From Tupaia tana (taxonomy: Eukaryota > Chordata > Mammalia > Scandentia > Tupaiidae): a stretch of DNA of 64,000 bases. Below the pieces are notes generated by a model, which was not told the origin of the DNA, ran no database searches, and saw nothing but the letters and a program-made list of their open reading frames with translations. The position numbers and the translations under genes were made by a program. The stretch covers positions 8,900,017 through 8,964,016 of the forward strand of contig JAKSZU010000004.1 in NCBI GenBank assembly GCA_026018925.1, given 5' to 3'. Of the stretch, positions 54,590-64,000 are shown piece after piece; the first letter of the stretch is position 1, and every line of letters starts with the position of its first letter.

Positions 54590-54834
54590 ACTTTTTTTCT
54601 TAGCCTTTTGCTGTAGTGTATGTATGTGTGCTCACCAGAGAGAAACAGAGAGAGGAAAATGAGAAATCACCCCTCAGGGGGATGGCCATGCTGAAATCCC
54701 TTCTCTATTTGTCTGGATTCTGGGCATGCATGCACATGTGCCTGGCATAAATCTCAAGCTGCCAGGTCTAAGATCCAAGCTGCAGTTGGCTATATGGGAA
54801 TCCATTGCCTTAACCACCACTCCACCTGCTGACC
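54590..54834 (-). mobile_element. Older type I SINE
   Basis: Minus-strand copy with CTTTTGCTGTAGTGTATG module and a CAGCAGGTGGAGTGGTGG head. Confidence 0.7.
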
Positions 54835-54889
54835 CCAAGTCTTAGAGTTTTCAAACATAGTTTAAAAGCTATTTTGCGTCCGCTAAGGT

Positions 54890-55530
54890 AACACTAACTG
54901 CTGTAACAGATAAACCCTGAATTCTTAATGGCTCAACGTAATAAAAATTTAGTTATTGTTTATGTCACGGTTTGTATTAGTTGTCTGTTGCTATGTATAA
55001 ATGATCCCAAAGTACAGTGTTTTAAAACAATAAGTATTCATTATACCACAGTTTCTGAGGGCCAAGAATCTGCGTGTAACTTAGCTGGGTGCCACTTGGG
55101 TGAGGTGTCTCGCAGGATGCAGTCAAAGCATTGGCCAGGGCTGCAGTCGTCTCCGGGCAAGGCTGCCTGCCACACTTACACAGCTTACAGGCCAGGGAGT
55201 ACAGGCCTGGCCTGACCCGGGTCCTTGCTGGTTTGTTGGAGAAGAGACAAAGTTTTTGGCCGTGTGAGAACTCACTGTAGGGCAACTTACATCACAACAG
55301 CTTGCCTCTCTTAGAGCAAAGTCTCTGAGAGATAGTGAGGAAAGGTGTCTAAGACAGAAACCACGGTCTGTCTGCAACTTGATCTCAGAAGCGAGAGCCC
55401 ATTGTATCTGCCTGCTATGCTTCATTCGTTAGAAGTTTGCCGGTAAGTCCGGTCCACACTCAAGAGGAGGGGTTATACAAGGTTGTGAAAACCAGGAGGG
55501 GGAGTTCATTAGGGACCATGTCAGAGTTGT
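54890..55530. mobile_element. MLT1-like LTR remnants
   Basis: CTGCTGTAACAGATAAACCC with TTAATGGCTCAACG, then TGTATTAGTTGTCTGTTGC with TTTTAAAACAATAAG, are two MaLR-like LTR starts in series. No coding sequence. Confidence 0.45.
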
Positions 55531-56728
55531 CTACCACATAATCTCCTCGTAGGTCATCTTCAGTGGAACTTTATCTGTGAGAAGTCTGAGCAGCCTGGGT
55601 CGAAGTGAGTCTCCCAGGAAGTGTTCCATAATTGCTTCAGTTACGATATTCCTGGTCTGGGACCGTTTTATGTTAAATTTTAATTTTGGAGGTCGGGCCC
55701 ATGCAGGCCCACGCAGACGCACAGCTCTGTATCTCTGTGAAGATCAGCTTGTGGGTACAGATTCTCAGGGGATGGCATCCTTGTCCCTTCCCCCAGTTTG
55801 TAGTGTAGACGAGCCTTCTTGTCATCAGCTTGTAGTGATGATTGATTTTTTTCTGTCTCTACCTTTTCATCAAAGGTTTCCCCTTTCCTAGCGTCATGCA
55901 GGTTCTCATTTCCAATTCCATGGTTCACATGGGCCCAGATCCTTCCCCTATGCCTGAGTGGGTGTTAAACCTAAGCCTTTTGGTTACCGAGACCAGCAGC
56001 TTCTGCCCCCACCTCCCACCTCCAGCGGGCTGTTTGCAGCAGTGGCTCGCACAGTTAATATTCTGATTTTCCAGTCTTTTCTTTGCTTTTGTCCCCTGGG
56101 GACTTATCTTGCTTTCTTGTGAGCTCAGCTATGCATATAAAATGATGTTTGTTATATTTTATCCAGTGTTTTAAAATGGGAGGGTTTTCCAAAGGTTATC
56201 TAAACTAAATAACACACGTAAGAGTATATAGGATGTTTCCGGGTTCCCAGCTGGACCCACCAACTCTAGCATGAACGATATTCAGGTAGACCCAAACGAA
56301 GTTGTTCTTGAAATATCAGTCATGCTTGGAAATGGCTACTGATTCTGAGTTTGGTTTGGAGAAGGACTAAGTATTTCATTTCCCAAGAGGATTCTTTGAC
56401 TTCTGTCCCCTGCCGCTGGGGAAGCAGAGAAGTCAGTGCAGGAATAACAGGAGAATTCACAGTACAATGGTTGTTTCTGTAATATAGTGCAGTATTCCTC
56501 TGAGAGTCCGTGGGAGTCTGTGTTTCCTTTGGGTTCTGGTCCCTTGTTAGACCTTAGAAGCTTCTCCTGGTCGGTCGAGCCGGAAGGTGTATGCCCTGGG
56601 GAGCTGCTCGCTCTCTCTCCACCTTCCTTGGATAGAGCTGGTTGTGTGTAGACCCATGGACAGGATTTCTTGGGGAAGAGGGGCCTCCATTCTGACTGGT
56701 ATTCTCACTGTGATTTAAGAACTTGCAC

Positions 56729-56868
56729 TGGGCCTAGCAAGTAGCCTGGTGGTTAAGGCACTGGATTCCCATGTGACTGACTATGGTTCAAGTCCCAAAC
56801 CTGGTGGCTTAAAAATCACAATAAACAAATAGATGAAGAAATAAATAGACATTAATTTTTTAAAAAAA
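56729..56868 (+). mobile_element. Short SINE (type II head, short tail)
   Basis: Plus-strand head with GGTTCAAGTCC B box followed directly by an A-rich tail. The pyrimidine tract is missing. Confidence 0.65.
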
Positions 56869-57474
56869 GAGCCTCTTGCTGCTCATAGTAATAGCTAATG
56901 TTTCTTGAGCATCTGTTATGTACCACGTAGTCATGTGTAGTGCTTTTCATGCAAAAGAGGGCTAGAGATAGAGAAATAGACCGTAGAATGAGATTGCTTT
57001 CATTTCTGATGTCCAAACTTGAGACCAGAATGTTCTCTACTAGGATTAGATCAGCTCCCCTGTGCTCCCGGAGGGACCCTCTGGGCTGGGTTAGTTCTAG
57101 CTGGGATTGTCTTCTGGGGTAGACCAGAAATTGCAGGAGTAAGTTCAGCTCCTGAGTTTCAGAAAATACCCTAGTAACTACCGTCCTCAGTGTCCAGAAA
57201 TCCAGAGATAAGGAGGCTGAAAGGAAGCCTCCAGAAACCAAGGTAAAAGCCACAACTACCCTGTGAGTGTGGCTCGTGCCAGTCGAACATGAGAGACTAA
57301 ATTGTAGAATCTTGGATTGACTGTTCCCCAGGGCCTGTGATTTCTGCACACTTGTAATCAAGTTCTTTTAGAAAAAGCTTCAGAAAGAAGCCTTCTTTTT
57401 AGTTAGTAGGCTCACATTGGAACCACCGTTATCGGCATCTCCAGCAAAATTGACTCTGAGTTTCCAAGCAGCCA

Positions 57475-57720
57475 GTGCAAAGAGTACTATAGTTAGAAAG
57501 CCCTGGGTTCAGATCCCAGGGGTGGAGCTTGAGTTGTGCATTTAACAAACTCCCAGGAGATTTTCTGCTTAGTCCGCCTTGCATGAGAGCCAGGAAAGGT
57601 GGCATTTAACTTCAACTTTACCATTTATCTGCTGGGCATCTGTGAACAATTCGTTCACCCTCCCAAGTCATAGTTCACTCATTGGTCGAACAGGATGGAA
57701 TTTCCTGCACTGTTTGAGGT
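57475..57720 (-). mobile_element. MIR fragment
   Basis: AAGCCCTGGGTTCAGATCCC and CATCTGTGAACAATTCGTTCACCC are antisense MIR words. A short sense MIR piece lies at 56880-56955. Confidence 0.5.
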
Positions 57721-58034
57721 AGAATCTAGTGAAATCATGGTTTGCTTTGGAGGCTAAGTTACAGAAACGACAAGATGCATTTTGCACCTGGATCATGCCA
57801 GTCCTTTGAGCCTCTGCACGTAAATATGATGCCATGAATCTTCCTGGGAGGTGTCACAGATGCAGTCATGGGAGACTTACTGTCACTTCCACCATGGGCT
57901 GCACGGTCACGTTGTCCTGACTGCACGGGCCTGCAGTGGCCTCTATGGAATTATCCTCGGTATGGGAATAGTAGAGGTTCTCGTGAGCACCTGGCCCGTG
58001 TTTACCAGGTACCTGAGACCTTCCTATGCCACTA

Positions 58035-58215
58035 ACTGAGGGCCTACTGTGTGCCAGTACCTGCCCCGAGTACTTCGGTTGTTTTTCTTTGAGTCGCAAC
58101 ATCCCTGTGAAGATGGTGCCACTCCATTCTCATTTGAGAGGTGAGAAAACTGAGGACCCCGAAATTTAACGTCCCCAGGCCGCAGTGCTTGACTGTCCAG
58201 GACTCTGTCGCGGGC
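58035..58215 (+). mobile_element. MIR
   Basis: GGGCCTACTGTGTGCCAGTACC, CATCCCTGTGAAGATGG and GAGGTGAGAAAACTGAGGA follow MIR order on the plus strand. Confidence 0.65.
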
Positions 58216-58999
58216 TCTGGTGTGGAGCTTACTCCCCTCACCGCCTTTCCCCACCTTGATTTATTTTGTACCCATTTGATAACGTAATGAGAATGAAGCT
58301 GCAGCCTCTGTATATATCGGCATACTGTAGTGGTGTGAGCAACATTTTTTGCTTTGCTTTTTTCTTGTTCAGAATTTTTTTTTTTTTAAACACCACAAAA
58401 TGTGGAAAACAAATACAAGAACCTCATCCAGCAGTGGCTGAGCTTGGCTCGGGGGAGCGGGAGGAACGGGCCCAGCAGGCCAGAGTGCTAGCTAGTGGGC
58501 AGAAGTGGATGGCAGCCCGGAGCATGGGCAGGTCCGAGTCATTGCTGCCTGCCCCGGGATAGCTATCTCTGCAGGTTGCTTCAGTCAACTTCGTAATGTA
58601 GTGGGTTGTAAATAGAAGAATAAGCGTGCAGTCCCCACCCTCATACTGGGCAGGAAGGTGAATGTCAGGGTCCAGGAAAGAATCAGGGTGGGCGAGAGGA
58701 AAGCCAGTGGTTTGGGGCCTGAGTACCGCCCCACATCTGCCCCACATCTGCATCTGCGAGAGCCCCAGGTGGGTGGAGGCAGGGCATTTCCAGGAAAGAC
58801 TGAGCTCCGGGGGTGGGGGTGGGGCCTGGGAACAGCACGGGACGGAGGTGCCCAGCCTTTGCAGAGACTGAAGGTTGCCCAGCTCCTCAGAAGCACAGCC
58901 CTGCAGACCTAGGTGTGGGCGTATTCCTAAGGCGAAGCGCCCCGCTTCCGGCGCCCTGTCTTAGCACCTCAGTAACCATCCTCCCGCCCCTGCCCCCAG

Positions 59000-59213
59000 C
59001 TCAGCGAGGAGTTGAACCAGCAGCTGGAGGCCGTGTGCGGGTCCGTGTTTGGGGAGCTCGAGTCCCAGGCTGTGGACGCCCTGGACCTGCCCGGCTGTTT
59101 CCGCATGCGGAGCCACAGCTACCTCCGGGCCATCCAGGCCGGCTGCTCTCAAGACGACGACTGCCTGCCCCTCCTGGCTGTCCCCGCCTCTGTCTCAGGG
59201 AGGCCCGGCTCCT
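59000..59213 (+). CDS. DLGAP3: DLGAP3 coding exon 5 (residues 464-534, plus 1 base)
   Basis: 214 bases starting LSEELNQQLEAVCGSVFGEL. The second clear SAPAP repeat in this window, MRSHSYLRAIQAGCSQDDD, is at residues 499-517. It has the same R-x-x-S-Y-x-x-A-x core and acidic tail as the exon 3 repeat, so a second site for PSD-95-type guanylate-kinase domains. The exon begins after TGCCCCCAG and ends in phase 1 at CT/GTGAGT. AVPASV replaces the ATPAAV that I recall for human near residue 523, an ordinary substitution. Confidence 0.96.
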
Positions 59214-59483
59214 GTGAGTACGCCCTCTGCTCCTGGCCGGGCCGAGGTCGCAGAGCGCCCTGGGTTCGGTTCTGGCCACTGCTACACCTGTGCCGTGGCA
59301 CCTTGAGTGCATTGCTTGACTCTCGGGGCCCGAGGGGGGGAGACCACCCTGCCCCTCTACGTGGCAGCACGTGGGGTACGCGCGGCTGCTGGGCCTTGTG
59401 GGGCGGCGTGGTGTGTCGCGCGGGGGCCCGGGACACCCGCGGGGATGCGCGCTCACCCGCGCGTCTCTGCGTCGCCGCTGCAG
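59214..59483 (+). other. DLGAP3: DLGAP3 intron 5 (270 bp)
   Basis: GC-rich phase 1 intron with GTGAGT donor and CGCCGCTGCAG acceptor. No repeat seen. Confidence 0.9.
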
Positions 59484-59797
59484 CCTTCAACTTCAGAAAG
59501 GCCCCGCCCCCCATCCCGCCGGGAAGCCAGGCCCCGCCCCGCATCTCCATCACCGCCCAGAGCAGCACCGACTCGGCCCACGAGAGCTTCACGGCGGCCG
59601 AGGGCCCCGCCCGGCGCTGCAGCTCCGCCGACGGGCTGGACGGCCCCGCCATGGGCGCGCGCACCCTGGAGTTGGCGCCGGTGCCACCCCGGGCCAGCCC
59701 CAAGCCCCCAACACTCATCATCAAGACCATCCCCGGAAGGGAGGAGCTGCGGAGCCTGGCGCGCCAGCGCAAGTGGCGGCCGTCGATCGGGGTGCAG
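59484..59797 (+). CDS. DLGAP3: DLGAP3 coding exon 6 (residues 535-639)
   Basis: 314 bases. The exon encodes SFNFRKAPPPIPPGSQAPPR, a proline-rich stretch of the type that SH3 domains bind. Then come ISITAQSSTDSAHESFTAAE, the RRCSSADGL motif (possible basophilic-kinase site), PTLIIKTIPGREELRSLARQ and KWRPSIGVQ at the end. The terminal SIGVQ plus the Val-Glu of exon 7 forms the first IGVQV motif, a dynein light chain (DYNLL) ligand known for the GKAP/SAPAP family. Flanks are GCTGCAG and GCAG/GTATGC. The last codon ends in phase 0. Confidence 0.96.
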
Positions 59798-60158
59798 GTA
59801 TGCAAGTAGGCGGCGGCCAAGCCCGGGCCTCTCCAGGTCGGGGGTAGGTTGAGGGTCTCTAAGGGACCTTCTGGGTAGGTGAATCTTGAGCCGTTCACAG
59901 GACTGATCCAGTTGGCTCCAGTCCCTCCCTGTCCCTGGTCCTGGCGCCCTCCCCTCCCTGGGCGAGTGGGCAGTGGGGCGGCCCAGTGGTAGCGACCTCA
60001 TGCCTCTGCTGTCCCCGGTCCCTTGTCTTGTTCAGGCAGATTGTCTCTGCAGGATCAGCCAGCTGGCCTGGGGCTCAGCCGCCGCTGGCTGTGCTCCCTG
60101 GAAAGGGCTCCCACCCCTTGGCTAGCGCCAGCCGCTGACTCCTCTGCCCTGTCACCAG
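59798..60158 (+). other. DLGAP3: DLGAP3 intron 6 (361 bp)
   Basis: Phase 0 intron with GTATGC donor and GTCACCAG acceptor. Retention would stop translation after three codons (VCK then TAG). No repeat seen. Confidence 0.9.
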
Positions 60159-60244
60159 GTGGAGACGATCTCAGACTCGGACACGGAGAACAGGAGCCGA
60201 AGGGAGTTCCACTCCATCGGAGTACAGGTGGAAGACGACAAGAG
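60159..60244 (+). CDS. DLGAP3: DLGAP3 coding exon 7 (residues 640-667, plus 2 bases); last exon in window
   Basis: 86 bases encoding VETISDSDTENRSRREFHSI then GVQVEDDK and the first two bases of an Arg codon. It completes the first SIGVQV motif and contains the second (SIGVQVEDD), so two adjacent dynein light chain sites are separated by about 20 residues. ISDSDTE is a good acidic CK2-like context. The donor is AG/GTAGGT, phase 2. The rest of the protein (about 310 residues, with the GH1 domain and the C-terminal Shank PDZ ligand) must be encoded downstream of the window. Human has EEDK where this copy has EDDK (from memory). Confidence 0.95.
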
Positions 60245-61389
60245 GTAGGTCGGCGGGGCACCTCTGGCTTCTTTGGGGAGAGGAGAGTGGCCGCCTGTGT
60301 CCCCACTGCCCAGTCTCCCCGAGCACCCTCTTCCTGGAGGTGAGGGGGAGGAGTCGCAGCAGAGGTCATCCCCAGAGATGTCACCCAGGCAGTCATCTGA
60401 CATGTTCTCGCTCCCATCCTAGATGATCAGGGGCAGGCTGGAGACGTACAGGGGCTGGCAGAAAGAGGAGGTAGGGAAGGTCCCAGGTGGGTGTCAAGCA
60501 GGTCTCCAGTGACTGTCCTTACAGGCGGCAACAGGGTTCCGCCATTCCCTTGTCACGTCCTGTGGTGTGCAAGTGAGTGAGCTCAAACAGAAACAACCAA
60601 CCAGGAGGAGTGCCTCTCGGGCCCCTGGCCGATGTAGCCCTCTTCCTCACATGGCTCACACAAGCGTTCCCCCCCAACTGTGGGGGAACCTGTTATATGC
60701 GGAGTCTGTGGTGTGCCGAAACAGCAGAATCCCCCGGAGCCACTGCTCAGGCATTAGGGGGCCTCAGGAACATTGCTTCCGGTTCCACCTGGAGAATTAG
60801 CATCGTGAGTTCTGGAGGGAGTTCTGGAAAGAGCCAGTGTGTGTGCCAGTGGGTGCCTGGGTTGGGGAGGCATTTTTCCTAATGACCATGTGGCAGTGCC
60901 ACAGAGGCCCATCTGCTCCCTGGGCAGATGCTGCCAGGCCAGCGGCCCGAGACGTGATGTTTGAGAACCCTCCTGAGGCTGGCTGTGAGGGTCCCCTGGT
61001 CCTGGGAGCTGCCTCGGCTGTACCCGCCGGAGGAGTGAAACCAGCACTCATGGCAGCTTCTTGCACCCCTGTTCCCAGTTGCCACCGTCAGGCCTTTATA
61101 TCTCCCCCAAAGTTCTCCTAGTGATTTCCGGGGTGTCTGTGTGTGGGCCTGATCGAGTCTTCTTGCGGTTCCTGGGAGGTTCCCTGTTTTCTACACTCTC
61201 ACTTTAGCTCCCTGAAGCTCCCCAGCCACTGAGGCAGTGAATGCTTCCATCCAGGATGGTCAGACACTGCCCTTGGTGCCCCAGGACTCCCAAAGCTGCT
61301 GTCCTTCAAACTCTGAATACGCCACTAAGATTTCAGAAAAGTAGCACTCTATGGCACACTCGATTTGCGGATCTGTGACTTGAATTCTT

Positions 61390-61689
61390 TTTTTTATTTT
61401 TTAAGTTTTTTGTCATAGGGTACGTGCTCACTGGAGAGAGACAGAGAGAGGCAGTGAGAGGGAAAGTGAGAAATCACCCCCAGGGGAGATGGCCATGTTG
61501 TAATCCCTTCTCTATTCTCCTCCTGGGATTTCTGGCATGCACACACATGCACCCAGCGTGATTTTTCAAGCCACTGGTTCCAGGACTCAAACCCTGGTCA
61601 GCCATGTGGGAGTCCAGCAATGTAACCACTATGCCATCTGCTGGTCCTGGAGTCCAGACCTTAACCACCATTCCGCCTGCTGGCCCCCA
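61390..61689 (-). mobile_element. Dimeric SINE: partial type II head fused to full type I
   Basis: On the minus strand a 40-base partial tRNA-like head (GGCCAGCAGGCGGAATGGTGG ... CTGGACTCC, 61649-61688) is directly followed by a complete type I SINE (61390-61648). One perfect 14-bp duplication, TGACTTGAATTCTT, encloses both (61376-61389 and 61690-61703), so they inserted as one unit. Confidence 0.75.
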
Positions 61690-62209
61690 TGACTTGAATT
61701 CTTGAGAGATGGGGACGGAGTCGTGAATGGGTCCGGCCCTTTGCTGTGAGTGCTGCCCCACCCCTGAACTCCTCTGCCAAGCACAGCCGGTCCCCCTCAG
61801 TCCCTGGAGGGGCTTTGCCCTTCATCCAGATGGAACCCAGGGGCACACTCCGTTCCCCCCACGAAGCCTGGATCCTGGGGAGAGTGCAGCAGGCGTTCTA
61901 GCTGAGATGTCTGCTACGTCAGCAAATGCTGTCCTTCAGCCGTTGATTTATACTTAGTAAGCATTTGTGGTATGACAACTCCTGGGCGTTGTGTTCCATG
62001 CTCGGGGAAACATCAGAGACGTGACTCTTGCCCTCATAGAAGTTATGGTCGAGAGGAAAATCAAGGCACTGAGTAAATAATTAATGAATAAAATATGATT
62101 ACTCGTTACGGTATAACACACGGGAGGGCATTATTGCACATTACAGCAGGAACATGAGAGAAAAGAGGAGGTAAGAGAGAAGAGACCTTATTTAGATTAA
62201 GTAGGTGAC

Positions 62210-62466
62210 CTTTTTCTTCTTTTTTTTTTCCTTTTCAATTTGCTAGAGGCTCTCCAGTGACAGAGAGAGAGAGAGAAAGCAGAAAAGTACCCCCGAATAG
62301 GACGTGGCCATGCTAGGATCCCTTCTCCTCCGTTTCTCTTGTTGGGATTTTGGACATGCATGCACATGTGTCCAGCGTGTTTTTTACGCTCCCGGGGCCA
62401 AGAATCGAATCACGCAGCCATGTGGGATCCAGCTCCCTTCACCACCACACCATGGTCACCAGCCAA
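62210..62466 (-). mobile_element. Type III SINE with 9-bp TSD
   Basis: Minus-strand copy flanked by GTAGGTGAC (62201-62209) and GCAGGTGAC (62467-62475). Confidence 0.7.
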
Positions 62467-62499
62467 GCAGGTGACTTGAGAACTGACTAGTGACACTCA

Positions 62500-62800
62500 G
62501 ACGGTGACTGGGGAGGCGAGTGTTCTAGAGAGGAAAGAGCATATGCAGGGGCGTGGGGCAGGAGAGCACGTGACACCCGTCAGGAACTGCAATAAGGTTC
62601 CCGTGGTGGGATGGGGGTGGTGAGGGAGCAAACTGGCAAACAGGCAGGGGTCAGGTCGCGCAGAGTCTGGGCAGGATGAAGAACTGGGATCGAATTATAA
62701 GTGATGAATAGCCATTCAAAGGTTAAAGGCTTATGACCCGATCTGATTTCTGTTTGCAAAGGATTGCTAGCTGCTGAGTGGAGCATGAATTTGGGAAGAT
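62500..62800 (-). mobile_element. L2-like fragment
   Basis: CAGGGGTCAGGTCGCGCAGAGTC, GATGAATAGCCATTCAAAGG and ATGACCCGATCTGATTTCTG follow antisense L2 order. Confidence 0.55.
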
Positions 62801-62999
62801 AAGTGGCCATGAGGAGGCTCGTAAGGGGAATTTTCACGATCCAGAAAAAGTTATGGCGTTGATTGAGATCCTTTTTCCTATTGTGTTTTACGATCAGGCT
62901 CTGCTGACATATGGGGACGCTGTTAAAGCTTTGTGTATTGATTCTGTATTCAGCCACCTTGCTGCTCTCTCTTACTTGGTCTCGTCAGTTGTTTTTTCC

Positions 63000-63425
63000 G
63001 CAAATGAGGATTTTTTTTCAGCTGTATTATTTACTTAGTTTTCTTATAATAATGCATCGAGTACGACTTCTAGTTCTCTGCTGACTAGTGGTATGCTTAT
63101 CCCATTTCTGACTCCAGTGAATATACGTCTCACGCTGATGTTTGCTATGAATTTTGATGGGTTCCATTTGTCAGGTTAAGGAATTCTCTTCTGTTTCTAG
63201 TTAGCTGAGAATTTTTATTTTTTAACATAAAAAACGCAAGTGGAATTTTATGGGCTGCTTTCACAGAATCTATGCGGACGATCATAGATGTTCTCCCTCC
63301 GTGTGTAATGTAGTGATTATATGATAGATTTTTTTAATGTTGACCCATTCATCCATTCCTAGGGTAGGCCCTGCCTAATCCCCTTCTCATGCGGATTTCT
63401 TCTGGCTGTGACTAACAGAGCCTCT
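63000..63425 (-). mobile_element. Antisense L1 ORF2 fragment
   Basis: CCATTTGTCAGGTTAAGGAATTC, GTTTCTAGTTAGCTGAGAATTTTTAT, CAGAATCTATGCGGACGATCATA and GTTGACCCATTCATCCATTCCTAGG follow the antisense strand of L1 ORF2. No frame survives. Confidence 0.65.
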
Positions 63426-63475
63426 GTAGTGTCTTACACAGTATATACTTTTCTCACTTTAAAAAACAAAAGCCA

Positions 63476-63670
63476 GGTCTGGCCTTGTGGCGTAGTGGTT
63501 AAGGGAGCCAGATCCTATGTGGCCGATTGCATGGTTCAAATCCTGGTCTAGCAGCTTGAGAAGTACTAAGGGCGTGTGTGTATACATGCCCAAATCCTAG
63601 CAGGATGGAGAAATGGAGAAGAAGGGATTGCGGTGTGGCCATGTCCTGTTGGAGGGATGCTTTCTCCATT

Positions 63671-63706
<36 letters not shown>

Positions 63707-63736
63707 ATGAGTGCGCGTGGCAGTCTGGCAATTAAG
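63476..63736 (+). mobile_element. Type III SINE with (CT)n
   Basis: Plus-strand copy with GTGGCGTAGTGGTTAAGGG head and a (CT)14 tract. AAAAGCCA flanks it at 63468-63475 and 63737-63744. Confidence 0.8.
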
Positions 63737-64000
63737 AAAAGCCAACTGGGATATGGGAAGTGTAGTGCCATAACCCCAGGCTCCTCCTGTTTTGCCGTTC
63801 TTCCACCCTTTGTATGTCACTTTTATCCAAGGAGCTGACATTGAAGCTCTACCTGCCATGTCTGCGTTCCCAGCAGTAGGAAGGATAAAGGGAGGGAAAA
63901 GGGTACTGAAAGTTCTTCACAGCATCTCACCGACACCACATGGCTGTAACCTGGTTCCCTGGTGTCATCTGGCTGTGTGGTAGGCTGTGGGCGTGGTCTT

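Larger units (their letters stand above)
45700..54590 (-). mobile_element. Antisense L1M mosaic broken by later insertions
   Basis: Between the SINEs the sequence follows an old L1 (L1M-like) read antisense, 3' to 5' from left to right. Examples are 48367-48660 (CACATTTATTGTGATTATTG... TAGTGATTGCACTAGGAATTAC) and 49345-49507 (AAGGATAGTTTTGCTGGATAT). Others are 49769-49915 (CTTTCTGGTTCATTG... CAACATTTTGACTGTG), 50583-50612, 50914-51191 (GATTTCTTCAAGTATTTTTTC, GAGTCCCTCTAATAAATTTT) and 52060-52200. No intact ORF remains. Boundaries and subfamily are approximate. Confidence 0.6.
43007..58999 (+). other. DLGAP3: DLGAP3 intron 4 (16 kb), repeat-rich
   Basis: Phase 0 intron with GTAGGG donor and TGCCCCCAG acceptor. 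The left third is an L2 element. The middle (about 45.7-54.6 kb) is an antisense L1M mosaic invaded by an LTR and about 20 SINEs. The right part (55.5-59 kb) is mostly unassigned with MIR pieces. No coding exon is seen. Unassigned stretches are about 43.10-43.49, 55.54-56.73, 56.96-57.47, 57.73-58.03 and 58.22-58.99 kb. Confidence 0.85.
60245..64000 (+). other. DLGAP3: DLGAP3 intron 7 (incomplete)
   Basis: It runs from the GTAGGT donor to the window edge. No further DLGAP3 exon is seen. 60,250-61,370 is GC-rich single-copy sequence. After that come a dimeric SINE, an old MIR/L2-like piece (61,950-62,150), a type III SINE, antisense L2, antisense L1 and another SINE. Confidence 0.8.

Noticed and set aside
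59149..59898. Open frames of 150-265 codons on both strands over exons 5 and 6
   Set aside because: They cross exon-intron junctions that fit DLGAP3 and are GC-driven shadows. Only the spliced frame matches the protein family.
60567..60800. Candidate extra DLGAP3 exon in intron 7
   Set aside because: The open frames at 60.57-60.88 kb do not resemble DLGAP3, and no splice sites put them in phase with exon 7.

Overview
This window is nuclear DNA from a placental mammal. It carries the 5' two-thirds of DLGAP3 (SAPAP3/GKAP3), a postsynaptic scaffold gene, on the + strand. The gene call rests on the protein: the joined exons give about 667 residues that match the N-terminal two-thirds of mammalian DLGAP3 (about 979 residues in human, from memory) almost without gaps. 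The reading phase is kept across every GT-AG junction. The species cannot be fixed. I see no primate Alu, rodent B1/B2, carnivore, horse, afrotherian or vespertilionid-bat SINE. Instead there are about 45 copies of lineage-specific tRNA-derived SINEs with an intact B box. They come in at least three related types: type I with a GAGAGG/CTATAGGGC tail, type II with a TAAATAAA tail, and an older type III. Colugo is one guess, because tRNA SINE dimers are reported there, but this is low confidence.

Layout. Positions 1-13.2 kb are upstream flank with no supportable coding gene. They are packed with SINEs (often nested or inserted at one site), L1 fragments and MaLR/ERVL-type LTR remnants. A CpG island lies at about 13.2-14.7 kb, with GC boxes, a GGGCTC hexamer repeat and a GCC repeat. 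It should be the DLGAP3 promoter. It contains a predicted non-coding first exon that ends at a GTAAGC donor at 14,387. Intron 1 (14.4-37.6 kb) is GC-rich and mostly single-copy, with old MIR and L2 pieces, TG-rich tracts, a near-canonical REST/NRSF RE1 site at 35.9 kb and an AT-rich, possibly conserved block just upstream of exon 2.

Coding exons are 37,682-38,791 (start codon), 42,484-42,689, 42,934-43,006, 59,000-59,213, 59,484-59,797 and 60,159-60,244. The exons for the C-terminal third (GH1 domain and Shank PDZ ligand) lie beyond the right edge. Intron 4 (43.0-59.0 kb) starts with an L2 element. It then runs through a long antisense L1M mosaic that has been broken up by a MaLR LTR and about 20 SINEs. 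Intron 7 (from 60,245) holds a chimeric dimeric SINE, L2 and antisense L1 ORF2 sequence.

Function. DLGAP3 links PSD-95-family guanylate-kinase domains (through repeats visible in exons 3 and 5) and dynein light chain (through two IGVQV motifs in exons 6-7) to Shank at excitatory synapses, above all in striatum. I found no second gene and no new multi-gene system. The most interesting signals are regulatory and mobile: the RE1 site, a start-stop upstream ORF, CTCF-like motifs carried by type II SINE heads, a dimeric SINE inside a single target-site duplication, serial same-site SINE insertions, two small TA-flanked inverted-repeat transposon families and a coding GGGGCC repeat.
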